Below are positions 1-9,267 of a stretch of 61,960 nt of DNA, piece after piece. Each line of letters begins with the position of its first letter. Positions within the stretch are counted from its first letter, which is position 1. Location: assembly GCA_019359725.1 (NCBI GenBank), contig JAHHGR010000020.1, positions 1 through 61,960 on the forward strand, given 5' to 3'. A program made the position numbers and the translations under genes. Source of the DNA: Aphanocapsa lilacina HA4352-LM1. GTDB taxonomy: Bacteria > Cyanobacteriota > Cyanobacteriia > Gloeobacterales > Gloeobacteraceae. The notes under the pieces were generated by a model that searched no databases, was not told the DNA's origin, and was given only the letters and a program-made list of their open reading frames with translations.

Positions 1-117
1 GAGCAGGTGCAAAGGGCAATGGACATGATCAATGACCGCCCGCGAAAAGTGCTTGGTTATCGGACACCACGGGAGGTATTCTTAGCTCAGTCAGGTGCTG
101 TTGCACTTCAAACTTGA
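1..117 (+). CDS. IS30-family transposase, C-terminal fragment (runs off window)
   Basis: The reading frame open from base 1 gives 38 residues ending in TGA. It contains the segment NDRPRKVLGYRTPREVF, the typical C-terminal signature of IS30-family DDE transposases (N-RPRK-LGY-TP-EVF). Only the extreme C-terminus is present; the DDE catalytic core would lie upstream of the window. An identical copy sits on the minus strand at the other edge. The family call rests on this signature alone. Confidence 0.8.
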   Translation, partial: EQVQRAMDMINDRPRKVLGYRTPREVFLAQSGAVALQT

Positions 118-124
118 ATGGGCC
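1..124 (+). mobile_element. IS30-family insertion sequence, right end (partial)
   Basis: These 124 bases are identical, as reverse complement, to the last 124 bases of the window (61837-61960). Identity stops exactly after the GGCC at 121-124, which marks the probable end of the element. It holds the 3' end of a transposase gene and about 7 bases of element end after the stop. The rest of the element lies outside the window. Confidence 0.85.
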
Positions 125-269
125 ACATGGAGAGTACTAGTTGGACGAATTGGCCTACCAGGCTCAGGAACTGGGTACGGGTTATTGAGAGTGACGACGT
201 TCGCCGCTGTTTTCGACGCCTGTGGGTTTGGGCTGCCTCAGCATGGCACAACATCCGGACGGCTTTGAT

Positions 270-2807
270 TTACCTTCCAACAACCAATACCCACAAACCG
301 CCCGCTAGGGCCACTACCCCCAAATGCTGAAACAACAACTGACGCACTGGTAGGCGCGCAATTTTCTGGGTCAGCCAGATGCTGAGGGGCACCGAGGCGA
401 CGAGCAAAACTCCCTGCAAAAAAGTGATCACCGCCGGATGGGCGACCAGCACCGGCAACTGCACACCAGTAAGACCGAAAGTGGCCAGGGTCACCGGCAT
501 AATTTTTCCGGCTTCCCCAAGACCCAGATGCAAGTAATGGGCCAGGGTGCCCCCCAGCACCAGGGGCAAATAGCCATAGGCTAGTTCGACGAACGGCCGG
601 GAGTTCTGCCCGCGCGCCACCAGGCGAAACAGGCCGTGGGCCACGAGTGGCACCAGAGCCGGGACGGCCAGGGCAATCAGCGCCAGCGCCAGATGTGCCC
701 CGAACGCCTCGATCCCCCACGGCCAGCCGAGTCGGCTCTGCACCTCGGGTAAGCGGTGCAGAAAAACGCCGCCCAATAGCAACAGCAACAGCGCCACCTC
801 GTAGCCGCGCGGGACGTGGGTTGTCCATAGTTCGATGCCGGGCGGGCGCAGGTTGAATTCGACCGAGCGGTGCGGGCAGGCTTTGAGACAGGTCATACAG
901 AGCACACAGTCGCGGTTGTCCTCCAGTTGGGCGGGGTGGGAATACAAGGGACAGCCGCCGGTGGCCTGGCCTTCGTCCTTGGCGGGGCCGCCTTTGTAGC
1001 ACTGGTAGGTGGTGCAGGTGGCCGAGCAGATGCCCTGCTGGGCGCGCAGTTCGGTGACGGCGAGCTTGGCGAATAGACCGTTCATGCCGCCAATCGGACA
1101 CAGATACCGGCACCAGAAGCGCCGCTCGAAGATCAGCGAACAGACCACTGCTCCGCCGGTAATCAGTAACAGCAACCAGGCAGAAAGGTAAGCGGTGTTC
1201 TGCAGATCCCACAGTTCTTCCCACAGAAAAATCAGGACGAATAGGGCAAAGAGAAACCAACCGCCCCAGCGCTCGGCCTGCTCACGGGGCCAGCGCCCAA
1301 GGGTGCGCGGGAAGAGGATCAGCGAAACTTTTTGGACGATTTCTCCCCAGATCATGAAGGGACAGACCGCGCACCAGAGGCGGCCCACGAAGGGGAAACT
1401 GACCAGTACCAGCGGCCACCACCAAGCCCAGAACATATTGAGGGCAAAGTTCTCCTCGCGCCGTTGCGGTCCGACAAAGAGCACGGCGACGATGAAGACA
1501 AAAAAACCGGCCGTAAACCCGAAGTTGATCCGGTCGGGCCACCAGGGGCTGCGCAAAAAGTTCCTCAGCCACGGAGATCCATTCAACAAGTTGGCGCGAA
1601 AGCGTTTTTTGCGCCCCTGGGCGGGCCAGAAGACTTCTTCGCCCAGTTCGCGCGCCCCGGCCGCCTGGGCAACGGCGCGGCTGACCAGGGTGGCCAGTTC
1701 TGCAAGGTTGCCTGGAAAGTCGTAGCTCTGCAAACGCCTGAGCGCCTCGGGGCTCACGCGCGGTTTGAAGGGCAACCCCTCGGATCGGACCAGCAAATTG
1801 AGGTAGTAATCGACCTGCACGGCGATATCGCCTTTGCGCACCCGCAAGGGCGGCACCTTGATGACGTGGCCCACCAGCTTCTCCAGTCCCGAGAACGCCT
1901 TTTCGGAGATGAGCACGACGCGGGCGCGCAGGGGCCGGGCAGCCGGCAGGGTCGCTTCTATGCGGGCAACCGGTTGGTAAGTGCCGGTGGCAAGCATCCG
2001 CTCCAGCGCGGCAAACAGCTCCGCGCTCAGATCCTGGATGTTGTTGAGCACCAGCGTGCCCTCCCCCAACCATTCGATGAGGCCGGGCCGCCCGCCCGCG
2101 CGGCCGAACAGATCGGCGCCCCCCGGCTGGACGGTAGCGCAGTTGACCTGGATGATGGGTTCGCGGCGGGTGGGGGAGCCGAAGTGGATGAGGGCGGCGG
2201 CGTTGTCCTTTTCAAGCCCCGGTTCGCCAAAAAGGAGCACGGGCGTGCGATCGGCAGCGGCCGCTCGGATCTGGCGGCGCAGGGCGACGGCGTAGCGGCT
2301 TTTGCCCACGATGCCTCGCCGGGCGCGGGTAATCAGATAGGGCCTGAGGGCGGCGGAGCGCTCCTGCTCGTAGTTGAGTTGGGCCGCTAGTTGGGCCACT
2401 TCCGCCGCGAGCGCCTCCGGCAAAGCGCGGGCGATCTCGGGGTGGCGCTCGGCCAGCGCGCGAAAGCGCGCCGCCGCAACGGTCCAAATCCGGCACTCGG
2501 CAAGGGTGATGAGCGTCCTTTGCACAGGCCGCTCCATCAGCAGTTCGACTAGGTGCACCACCGAACCTGGAAGCAAACTGGTGGCTGCGGCCGGGCCGCT
2601 CGGAGTGGTGCGGTAACTTTCGAGGCGGCCTTCTTTGAGAATTATCAGTTCTTCAGCAGGGCTGTCTTCGAGTACCAGCCGCCGGTTGGCTTGGACTGGG
2701 CGCTCCACCAGTTGGTCCGCCAAATCGGCGAGGGCCGTCTCACCGAGCGCGGCGAAAAGGGTATTTTCACGAAGCCAGGGGATAGCCTCGGCGGCGGTCG
2801 GCTGCAT
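270..2807 (-). CDS. CRP-like sensor / degenerate sigma-54-type AAA / NapH-NosR-like polyferredoxin membrane protein
   Basis: This 845-residue protein has three parts. Residues about 12-130 look like a cyclic-nucleotide-binding (CRP-type) domain. Residues about 165-410 resemble the AAA domain of sigma-54 activators. From about 430 a multi-helix membrane region carries NapH/NosR-like cysteine motifs: a WCAVCP segment, a CRYLCP segment and a complete CxxCxxCxxxCP 4Fe-4S ferredoxin motif at C634-C644, followed by more helices. The AAA part is degenerate. The P-loop reads GEPGLEKD (194-201), the GAFTGA loop that contacts sigma-54 is absent, and the Walker B acidic pair is replaced by Asn-Asn (255-256). 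Cyanobacteria lack sigma-54 (general knowledge), so a transcriptional role is unlikely; ligand- or redox-linked electron transfer at the membrane is inferred. It is divergent from the pilus ATPase gene. Confidence 0.75.
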   Translation of the reverse strand: MQPTAAEAIPWLRENTLFAALGETALADLADQLVERPVQANRRLVLEDSPAEELIILKEGRLESYRTTPSGPAAATSLLPGSVVHLVELLMERPVQRTLITLAECRIWTVAAARFRALAERHPEIARALPEALAAEVAQLAAQLNYEQERSAALRPYLITRARRGIVGKSRYAVALRRQIRAAAADRTPVLLFGEPGLEKDNAAALIHFGSPTRREPIIQVNCATVQPGGADLFGRAGGRPGLIEWLGEGTLVLNNIQDLSAELFAALERMLATGTYQPVARIEATLPAARPLRARVVLISEKAFSGLEKLVGHVIKVPPLRVRKGDIAVQVDYYLNLLVRSEGLPFKPRVSPEALRRLQSYDFPGNLAELATLVSRAVAQAAGARELGEEVFWPAQGRKKRFRANLLNGSPWLRNFLRSPWWPDRINFGFTAGFFVFIVAVLFVGPQRREENFALNMFWAWWWPLVLVSFPFVGRLWCAVCPFMIWGEIVQKVSLILFPRTLGRWPREQAERWGGWFLFALFVLIFLWEELWDLQNTAYLSAWLLLLITGGAVVCSLIFERRFWCRYLCPIGGMNGLFAKLAVTELRAQQGICSATCTTYQCYKGGPAKDEGQATGGCPLYSHPAQLEDNRDCVLCMTCLKACPHRSVEFNLRPPGIELWTTHVPRGYEVALLLLLLGGVFLHRLPEVQSRLGWPWGIEAFGAHLALALIALAVPALVPLVAHGLFRLVARGQNSRPFVELAYGYLPLVLGGTLAHYLHLGLGEAGKIMPVTLATFGLTGVQLPVLVAHPAVITFLQGVLLVASVPLSIWLTQKIARLPVRQLLFQHLGVVALAGGLWVLVVGR

Positions 2808-2978
2808 ACAGTAGAAGCACTCGCGCGTATTAATTATGGTGCACCGGATCTGTCGGCGCCATCACACCCTCATTCCGGCCGAGCGGTGATAATGTGCGGA
2901 TGGTTGCGACGATCACTTTTCAGGAAACCTGAAGTGCCCTCGGATCGTCCAGCTGCGTAGATTCAAAGGTGGGTACCC

Positions 2979-4556
2979 ATGCAAGGTTATACGCTGCCCC
3001 CGGAATTGAAACTGCCCGTCGCCGACAGCCCCGGCATCGGCGTCGTCCTTTTGCCCGAGTCGCTCGACTGGAACTTGATCCGCTCGCTGAGCGGCAAACT
3101 TGCAGAAGAACTGCGCTCCCTCGTGCCGCTCGCTTTCTATAATAAACAGCTGTATCTGGGTAGCTTCAGCACCCTCACGGAGGCCGATCTGCGCCGCCTG
3201 CGCGAGAAGCTCCCCTGCGACATCCGCGCACTGACCCTCGCCTCGTCCGAGGTCCGCCGCTGGTGGCAAATCGGGCGCGAGCGGCTGCCGGAATATTTTC
3301 AGAGCACCGGAGGCGGCGGTCTTGAGCCCCTCGCAGCGTCGGAGCCCTCGGTTGCCATCACCATCGGCTCCGACGGCACCCCCGAGGGCAAGCGCATCAG
3401 CGCCCAGCTGCAAAGGCTCCTCAACGAAGCACTCAAAAGCCGCGCCAGCGACATCCACCTCGAATCGCAGGAAGACGGCCTCAGGGTGCGCTTTCGCATC
3501 GACGGCCTCTTGCGCGAGATGGGCACTTTTCCGGTTGCCGAGAGCAAAGCACTCATCTCGCGGGTCAAAGTGCTTGCCGAACTCGATATCGCCAACCACA
3601 GAAGCCCCCAGGACGGCCGGGTCACCCAAGAAATCAACGGCCAGCTGGTCGATTTGCGCGTGAGCACCCTGCCCTGCCTGCACGGCGAAAAAGCCGTTCT
3701 GCGGCTGCTGCCCAAGAACAACACCTTCACGCTGCTGGAGGAACTGGGTTTCGACGCGGCGGATCTGGCCACCTACCGCGGTTGGCTCAGCCGCGCCCAA
3801 GGGTTGATTTTGATCACCGGCCCCACCGGTTCGGGCAAGACCAGCACGCTCTACACCAGCCTGCGCGGCATCCTCAAGCCCGAGTGCAACATTGTCACCA
3901 TCGAAGATCCGATCGAATACCAGCTGGCCGGCATCAACCAGGTGCAGGTGCACCCGAAGGCGGGACTCACCTTCGCCAGCGGCCTGCGCTCGATTCTCCG
4001 GCAGGATCCCGACATCATCATGGTGGGCGAAATCCGCGACCTGGAGACCGCCCAGACGGTCTTTCAAGCGGCGATGACCGGCCACCTGGTGCTGTGCACG
4101 CTGCACACCAACGACGCGCCCAGTGCCGTGAGCCGCTTGCTCGACATGCAGGTGGAACCGTATTTGATCGCCGGGGCACTGGTGGGGGTGGTCGCCCAGC
4201 GGCTGGTGCGCCGGGTGTGCCGCCACTGCGGCGAACCGTACTGCCCCGACAGCGTCGATCTGCAGCGGCTCAAACTGGACGCCCATCCCGAGTACGCCAA
4301 TGTTCCGCTCGAATGGAAGCGCGCCCGCGGCTGCCAGCACTGCTTCGGGTCGGGCTACTTCGGCCGCGAGGGCATCTTCGAGGTGATGGAAGTCGACAAC
4401 CACCTGCAGGGACTCATCCACGCCCGCGCCTCCAACGCCGAAATCACCACCTACCTGCGCGCGCGCAACATCCGCTCGCTGCCCGAGGCCGGCATCGCCA
4501 AGGTCATGGAGGGCAGCACCACCATTGAGGAACTTCTGCGGGTTGTGTCAGTCTAG
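2979..4556 (+). CDS. type II secretion / type IV pilus assembly ATPase (GspE/PilB family)
   Basis: The 525-residue product powers assembly of pilus or pseudopilus fibres at the cytoplasmic face of the inner membrane. It has an N-terminal GspE-like domain (about 1-120), a Walker A motif GPTGSGKT at 281-288, the Asp box and Walker B region ending in MVGEIRD, the TGHLVLCTLHTND His box, and a zinc-binding C4 motif (C414, C417, C452, C455). This arrangement is typical of GspE/PilB and unlike PilT, which lacks the long N-domain and C4 motif. A secretin gene follows 21 bases downstream, then a PilX-like gene, so the three probably form one operon. Whether it serves pili or a type II system cannot be decided from sequence; no PilC/GspF platform gene is in the window. 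Confidence 0.92.
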   Translation: MQGYTLPPELKLPVADSPGIGVVLLPESLDWNLIRSLSGKLAEELRSLVPLAFYNKQLYLGSFSTLTEADLRRLREKLPCDIRALTLASSEVRRWWQIGRERLPEYFQSTGGGGLEPLAASEPSVAITIGSDGTPEGKRISAQLQRLLNEALKSRASDIHLESQEDGLRVRFRIDGLLREMGTFPVAESKALISRVKVLAELDIANHRSPQDGRVTQEINGQLVDLRVSTLPCLHGEKAVLRLLPKNNTFTLLEELGFDAADLATYRGWLSRAQGLILITGPTGSGKTSTLYTSLRGILKPECNIVTIEDPIEYQLAGINQVQVHPKAGLTFASGLRSILRQDPDIIMVGEIRDLETAQTVFQAAMTGHLVLCTLHTNDAPSAVSRLLDMQVEPYLIAGALVGVVAQRLVRRVCRHCGEPYCPDSVDLQRLKLDAHPEYANVPLEWKRARGCQHCFGSGYFGREGIFEVMEVDNHLQGLIHARASNAEITTYLRARNIRSLPEAGIAKVMEGSTTIEELLRVVSV

Positions 4557-4577
4557 ACGGGCGCCCATCGGAGAAAA

Positions 4578-6473
4578 ATGCACGTGAAACCCTGGCTCAG
4601 CTGGCCCGCCGGACTCCTGCTCGCCGGTTACCTGGGGACTGCGGCCTGGGCCGCCCCCCTGGCGGGCATCGACGTCGAAGGCAACACCCTGCGCATTCGG
4701 ACCACCGGGACGGTCGCCTTTCAAATCGAGCGCAACACCCCCAACGAGGTGGTGCTGTTTTTGCCCGGCACCGAACCGGGTACCGGGGCCGCCACCCAGG
4801 AGACAGCCGCCGGGACGGTGAGCGTGCAGGCGGTGGCCGGGGGTCTGCGCCTCTCCTTTAAGCCCCGCGCCCTGGGCAGTACCTACCAGGTCGTAGCGGG
4901 CCAGGCGGTGGCGGACAGCCAGACGATCGAAATTCGCGGATCGGGGGGACTGGCAACGGTGCCGCCTGCGCCGCCCACAGCTCAGACGCCGCAAGTTTCA
5001 CCTGAAGAGCGGGTGAGCCTGAAGGTGCGCGACGGTGATGTCAAAGACACGCTCGCGCTACTCGGGCGGGTGGCCAGGGCCAACGTCGTCACCGAAAGCT
5101 CGGTCAGCGGCCGGGTCTCGCTCAACCTTGAGCAGGTCACCTTCAACGACGCCCTCACCGCCGTCGCCCAGGTGGCGGGCCTCACAATCAACAAATCCGA
5201 AGGCAATGTCTATGTGGTGAGCCAACCCAAAAGCGGCCTGTCCCAGCTGCCGGTACCTGCCACCCCCGGCGGCGCCGACCCGAGCAAGCGACCGGTCAGC
5301 TTCAGCGTCAAAAGTGCCGAACTGGGCACCGTGGTCGAGAACATCTCCAACCAGGCGGGGGCGCAGCTCATCATCAAAGGCCAACTCTCCGACCGGGTGA
5401 CCGGCCGGGTCTCGGGGATCCCCTTCGAGGAGGCCCTCGGCCAACTGCTCAACGGCACCCGCTACGGATTTGTCCGCGAGGGCCGGACCTATCTCATCGG
5501 CGATGCCACCCCCGGTACTCCCACCAGCCGGGCCATCGAGCGCACGGAGGCGATCGCCCTCTCGTACACCCAGGCGAAGAACGTGCCCAAGCTCATTCCG
5601 GCGAGCCTCACCCAATTTGTCAAAATCGACGAGCCGCGCAACGCCGTGGTGGTGAGCGGCACCGACGTGTTGCGCACCCGGGTGCGCGACTTGTTGCAGC
5701 AGATCGACAAGCCCCTGCGCCAGGTGGTCTTCGAGGTGAAGATTGTCGAACTGAGCGACGCCGGTTCGCGCGAACTGAACGCCCTGCGCACCATTCAGTC
5801 CGGCAGCGCCGTCTCCCCCGGCAACACCGCTCCTTTGAGCCTGGCTGGTTTGTTCTCGCCGCCCACCTCTTTTGCCACCTTCAACGACATCGCCCGCGCC
5901 ATCGTTGTGATCAACGGGCTGATCACCGAGAACAAAGCGCGGGTGGTCACCGACACCAAGCTCAACACGATCACTGGCCAAAAAGCGTCGATCGACGTCC
6001 AAACCGACATCAACTTGATTCTCAACCAGCTAACCAACGTCAGCGGCGCCACCGTCAACAACACCACCCTCAGCACCCTCCGCGCCGGCACCGTGGTCGA
6101 ACTGACCCCCACCGTCCAGGCCGACGGCAACGTGCTGGCCGAATTGAGCGTCGAATCCTCCGTGCCCCAGGGCACCACCACGTTGACCTCGTCCGGCACG
6201 ACCGTCCCTCCGAACATTGCCCGGCGCAAGGTCAAAAATATCATCCTGGTCAAAGACGGCCAGACCCTCGAAATCGGCGGGCTCATCCAGACCACCAACC
6301 GCGAGGTCATCACCCGCGTGCCGTTTTTTGGCTACATCCCGCTTATCGGTCAGCTGTTCAGCAACACCAATGTGAGCCTGGAGCAGAGCGAACTGGTGGT
6401 CTTCATCACCCCGCGCGTGCGCGATGTGCAGCCGTTACCCGACACCAAACTGCCCCTGGAGCCGCCGCGGTGA
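4578..6473 (+). CDS. secretin (PilQ/GspD family outer-membrane channel)
   Basis: This 631-residue protein forms the outer-membrane gate for pili or secreted substrates. A signal peptide covers about residues 1-25. An AMIN-like beta domain and a Pro/Ala-rich linker follow, then an STN/N-domain region (about 140-320), and the C-terminal secretin domain (about 370-620) with the family signature VPFFGYIPLIGQLFS and the end segment SELVVFITPRV. Length and domain order fit cyanobacterial PilQ-like secretins. The stop overlaps the next gene's GTG (GTGA), which suggests translational coupling to the large prepilin-like gene. Assignment to the secretin family is firm; PilQ versus GspD is not. Confidence 0.92.
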   Translation: MHVKPWLSWPAGLLLAGYLGTAAWAAPLAGIDVEGNTLRIRTTGTVAFQIERNTPNEVVLFLPGTEPGTGAATQETAAGTVSVQAVAGGLRLSFKPRALGSTYQVVAGQAVADSQTIEIRGSGGLATVPPAPPTAQTPQVSPEERVSLKVRDGDVKDTLALLGRVARANVVTESSVSGRVSLNLEQVTFNDALTAVAQVAGLTINKSEGNVYVVSQPKSGLSQLPVPATPGGADPSKRPVSFSVKSAELGTVVENISNQAGAQLIIKGQLSDRVTGRVSGIPFEEALGQLLNGTRYGFVREGRTYLIGDATPGTPTSRAIERTEAIALSYTQAKNVPKLIPASLTQFVKIDEPRNAVVVSGTDVLRTRVRDLLQQIDKPLRQVVFEVKIVELSDAGSRELNALRTIQSGSAVSPGNTAPLSLAGLFSPPTSFATFNDIARAIVVINGLITENKARVVTDTKLNTITGQKASIDVQTDINLILNQLTNVSGATVNNTTLSTLRAGTVVELTPTVQADGNVLAELSVESSVPQGTTTLTSSGTTVPPNIARRKVKNIILVKDGQTLEIGGLIQTTNREVITRVPFFGYIPLIGQLFSNTNVSLEQSELVVFITPRVRDVQPLPDTKLPLEPPR

Positions 6474-8746
6474 AACGCATCCGTAGTCGCCGGGGCTTCA
6501 CCCTGGTGCTGGTGCTGCTTTTAGGAGCGATTTTGCTGGCGGTGGGGACGACCGTCTTCTCGGTCTCGGTCAACAACTCCCGCGCCACCACCGGCGAACG
6601 ATCGCGCACCGAAGCGTACCTGTCGGCAGAATCGGCCCTCACCCACATCCGCAGCCGCATGGGCCGCCAGTTGCTCTCGATGAACGACCGGGGCGAAGCG
6701 GCCTTCGCCGAGGATACCGGCCCGTTTGGTCTCTACCACCGCGAGGGCAAATTTTATCTGGGGTACGCCAAGCTTTCCTTCGACGGCACTGTGCTCGGCA
6801 TGCACGATCTGATGAGCCCCGAGCCCTTGCCCGATACCTTCGAAGCCACGGCCCTCAAAGAAGGCACCCCGAATCAGCGCTGGTGGGTGCATCAGCTGGG
6901 GGCGGTGCGCTGGATCCCGCTGTCGGTGGCCGAGGCGGTCGAGGGCGGCGGCCTGTTGCCGGTGGCGGCCCGCCAGGTGGAGGTCGTGGGCGAGAGCGGC
7001 GGCGACGGCAGCGACGGACGTCAGGCGGTGGCCCAGACGTTGCGCCTGGCGGTGGATTTGAACGCCCAAGCGGTCACCCGCCGCCCGGAAGTCGCCCTGG
7101 GAGTGGTCTCCGTCGCCAAGGTCAACCCGGAACCGCTGCCGCCTTTTAGCCTGAAAGTCGCCCAGGAGCAACCGAGCCGCATCCGCATCGAAGGGCCGGT
7201 GCTCGTCGATACGCCCAAAATCGAAGGGGACTGGGCGCGATTGGAGGGTCAGGCCAAATTCACCGTCACTGCACCGCGCAACCCCGACACCGGCTCCTCC
7301 TACGGCGAGAGCACCGACGGTACCCCCGCCCGGCCCCTCAACCCGGACTTGTTCAAGTTTGCCAACGACAAAGAAAAGACGATCCTCAGCCAGGGGGGCG
7401 ACCGCCGCTTCGCCCGGCCGGGCAAAATCGATCTAGAAGCCGACTTCGAGAGCTTCGAGGAGTCCGAAAGCCCCGGCACCCTGCAACTCACCGTGCCGCT
7501 GGCAGAATTGATCGGCCAGGCGGGCACCACCTTCCGCAAAGATTTCAACGACGCCAACAATATCCTCAACCCGCGCGGCGAGACGATCTACGACGCCAAA
7601 AAAGCTGAATTCGATTTCAGCAAAGCCCGACGCGGCATATTTTATCTGCCCGACCGCACGCTGTTGTTGCGCGGCCAGCCGTTCAAAGTCTTCACCTACA
7701 AGGGCCGGGGCACCCTGGTGATCACCAGTAGCAGCAGTTGTTTGTCGCTGGAAAATGCCAGCCTGGTGCCGCTGGGGGCGGGGGACAGCCTGACGGTCGT
7801 CTGTGCCCTCAAGCCGCCGGATCCGAAGGCCCAGGCGGCTGCTGGGGCGGCAGGAACAGGCGCTTCCACCCCCGGCGGTTCGACAACCCCCTCCACTCCA
7901 GCCGGATCCACCCTGCCCGGTGCCCCGGTGCCCCCGGGCGGCGCCTCCGGCCCCGGCGGCTCTACCACCGGTCCTCCCGGCCAGCCGAATGTCCCCCCGG
8001 CGGGACCGCCCCCCAAGCCGCCCGCCATCAAGATGTCCTTCTCCAGCGGCATCCCGGTGACGGTACTGGCCAACGCCCGCGGCATTCCCCTGACCGTCGA
8101 GCGCAAGGATCTCGAGCGCGACATCGGTGCCCCGCCCAATTTGCCCACCACCCTCCGGCGGCTGATTAGCGGCGTCACCGTCGACGGCATCAGCATCCCG
8201 AGCGGCGCCAGGGCGGTCACCCTCGACCGGCGCAACTACGTCCTGGCGCGCCTTTCGGAGCGGGACGCGCCTGAGGTGCTCGTCTCCATCGGCGTCAACA
8301 GCCGCCGCCAGCAAGGCTCCCTCCAGCGCGAGAGCGTGCGCGGCGAAGCGCAGGTGGTGCCCCTGATGCGGTTGCAGGCCCAGGTCTTCAGCAATGGTCC
8401 CTTCTTGAGCGAAGGGAGTGCGCGGCTGGTCGGATCGCTGATTGCCCCGGCTGTCACCATCGCTGCGCCCCGCTACGCCCCCAATACCCAAAATCTGCTC
8501 TACGGGGATAATAGTTACGGCCTGCGGGTCCAGTTCGACGCCATTTACCGGCGCACCCCCCCGACTGTCGGCGCCCAACTGATGACCTTCCGGCCCCGGC
8601 AGCGCCCCGAACCGTTCGCACCGGTACCGGTGGCCCGCGTCGACGGCGCCCTCTGGCAGCGCTTCAACTTCGAGCGCTGGCGCACCCCCCCCGCCTCCAC
8701 ACCGGCCGAGACCACTGAGACCACCAGCTCAACGGGTACGCTTTGA
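6470..8746 (+). CDS. large PilX-like prepilin/pseudopilin with Pro/Gly-rich linker
   Basis: The 758-residue product starts with a class III prepilin-like leader: RSRRG followed by FTLVLVLLLGAILLAVGTTVF, with a cleavage site expected at G9/F10. The Glu normally at position 5 of mature pilins is absent (Leu here), as in GspK/PilX-type tip or minor pilins. The body is far longer than ordinary minor pilins. A Pro/Gly/Ser/Thr-rich linker lies around residues 455-520, followed by a beta-rich region. The GTG start overlaps the secretin stop by four bases, and a TTG-started exported-protein gene overlaps its own stop by four. A similar large protein is encoded in the second pilin cluster (31127-33640). 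Probable role: tip or anchoring component of the fibre. Confidence 0.75.
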   Translation: MKRIRSRRGFTLVLVLLLGAILLAVGTTVFSVSVNNSRATTGERSRTEAYLSAESALTHIRSRMGRQLLSMNDRGEAAFAEDTGPFGLYHREGKFYLGYAKLSFDGTVLGMHDLMSPEPLPDTFEATALKEGTPNQRWWVHQLGAVRWIPLSVAEAVEGGGLLPVAARQVEVVGESGGDGSDGRQAVAQTLRLAVDLNAQAVTRRPEVALGVVSVAKVNPEPLPPFSLKVAQEQPSRIRIEGPVLVDTPKIEGDWARLEGQAKFTVTAPRNPDTGSSYGESTDGTPARPLNPDLFKFANDKEKTILSQGGDRRFARPGKIDLEADFESFEESESPGTLQLTVPLAELIGQAGTTFRKDFNDANNILNPRGETIYDAKKAEFDFSKARRGIFYLPDRTLLLRGQPFKVFTYKGRGTLVITSSSSCLSLENASLVPLGAGDSLTVVCALKPPDPKAQAAAGAAGTGASTPGGSTTPSTPAGSTLPGAPVPPGGASGPGGSTTGPPGQPNVPPAGPPPKPPAIKMSFSSGIPVTVLANARGIPLTVERKDLERDIGAPPNLPTTLRRLISGVTVDGISIPSGARAVTLDRRNYVLARLSERDAPEVLVSIGVNSRRQQGSLQRESVRGEAQVVPLMRLQAQVFSNGPFLSEGSARLVGSLIAPAVTIAAPRYAPNTQNLLYGDNSYGLRVQFDAIYRRTPPTVGAQLMTFRPRQRPEPFAPVPVARVDGALWQRFNFERWRTPPASTPAETTETTSSTGTL

Positions 8747-9267
8747 AGAAAGTTGTTCTATGGACTGCCGTCGCTCTGCTGCTGACTACCGGCAGCGCCG
8801 ACGCCTACCGCATCTTGCAGGGGATTGTCCTGCCGCCTGTCGCCGACAACCCGCCGGTACGCATCGACGGGATCTCCAGCAGTCTCCAGGACAAGGAGTA
8901 TCAGGGCATCAATCTTATCTGGGATACGACCATCACCTACCGCAATACTTCCGCTAAGCCCATCGACCGCCTGGAAGTCGAAATCTCGATGGCCGATGTC
9001 CAGGGAACGATCATGGCCCGCCTCACCTGTCCGTTTGCAGCCAACCTACAGCCTGAGGCGGGCGACCGCTTGCGCCTGCGCGAACTGTACCTGGCCTGGC
9101 CGGGGGCGATCGTCGCCGCCCAACTCAAATTGGTCGTCTTTGCCGACGGCGAGCGCTGGCCGGCGGGCGACAAGCCTACCGCCGAGGCGATCCCCGCCCT
9201 CTCCGCCGGACCCAAACCGACACTTGCCCAAACCCCTATCTGCCGCAATGACATCCCCCGCCGTTAA
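8743..9267 (+). CDS. hypothetical exported protein
   Basis: The 174-residue protein has a clean signal peptide (MKKVVLW... ending in an AxA-like TGSADA, about residues 1-21). A beta-rich region follows with no motif I recognise, and the C-terminus is Pro/Ala-rich. The start is TTG, overlapping the stop of the PilX-like gene as TTGA, so it is likely the last gene of the pilus-type operon. The next gene begins 20 bases inside its 3' end. It may be a periplasmic partner of the pilus/secretion complex; that is inference from position only. Confidence 0.7.
   Translation: MKKVVLWTAVALLLTTGSADAYRILQGIVLPPVADNPPVRIDGISSSLQDKEYQGINLIWDTTITYRNTSAKPIDRLEVEISMADVQGTIMARLTCPFAANLQPEAGDRLRLRELYLAWPGAIVAAQLKLVVFADGERWPAGDKPTAEAIPALSAGPKPTLAQTPICRNDIPRR

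Noticed and set aside
270..2807. Reading the AAA protein as a sigma-54 transcription activator
   Set aside because: No GAFTGA loop, no Walker B acids, no HTH, and a membrane ferredoxin follows.
2913..4421. Long open frame antisense to the GspE/PilB gene (about 500 codons)
   Set aside because: High GC content keeps reverse frames open; the product has no motif and the sense gene has all family motifs.
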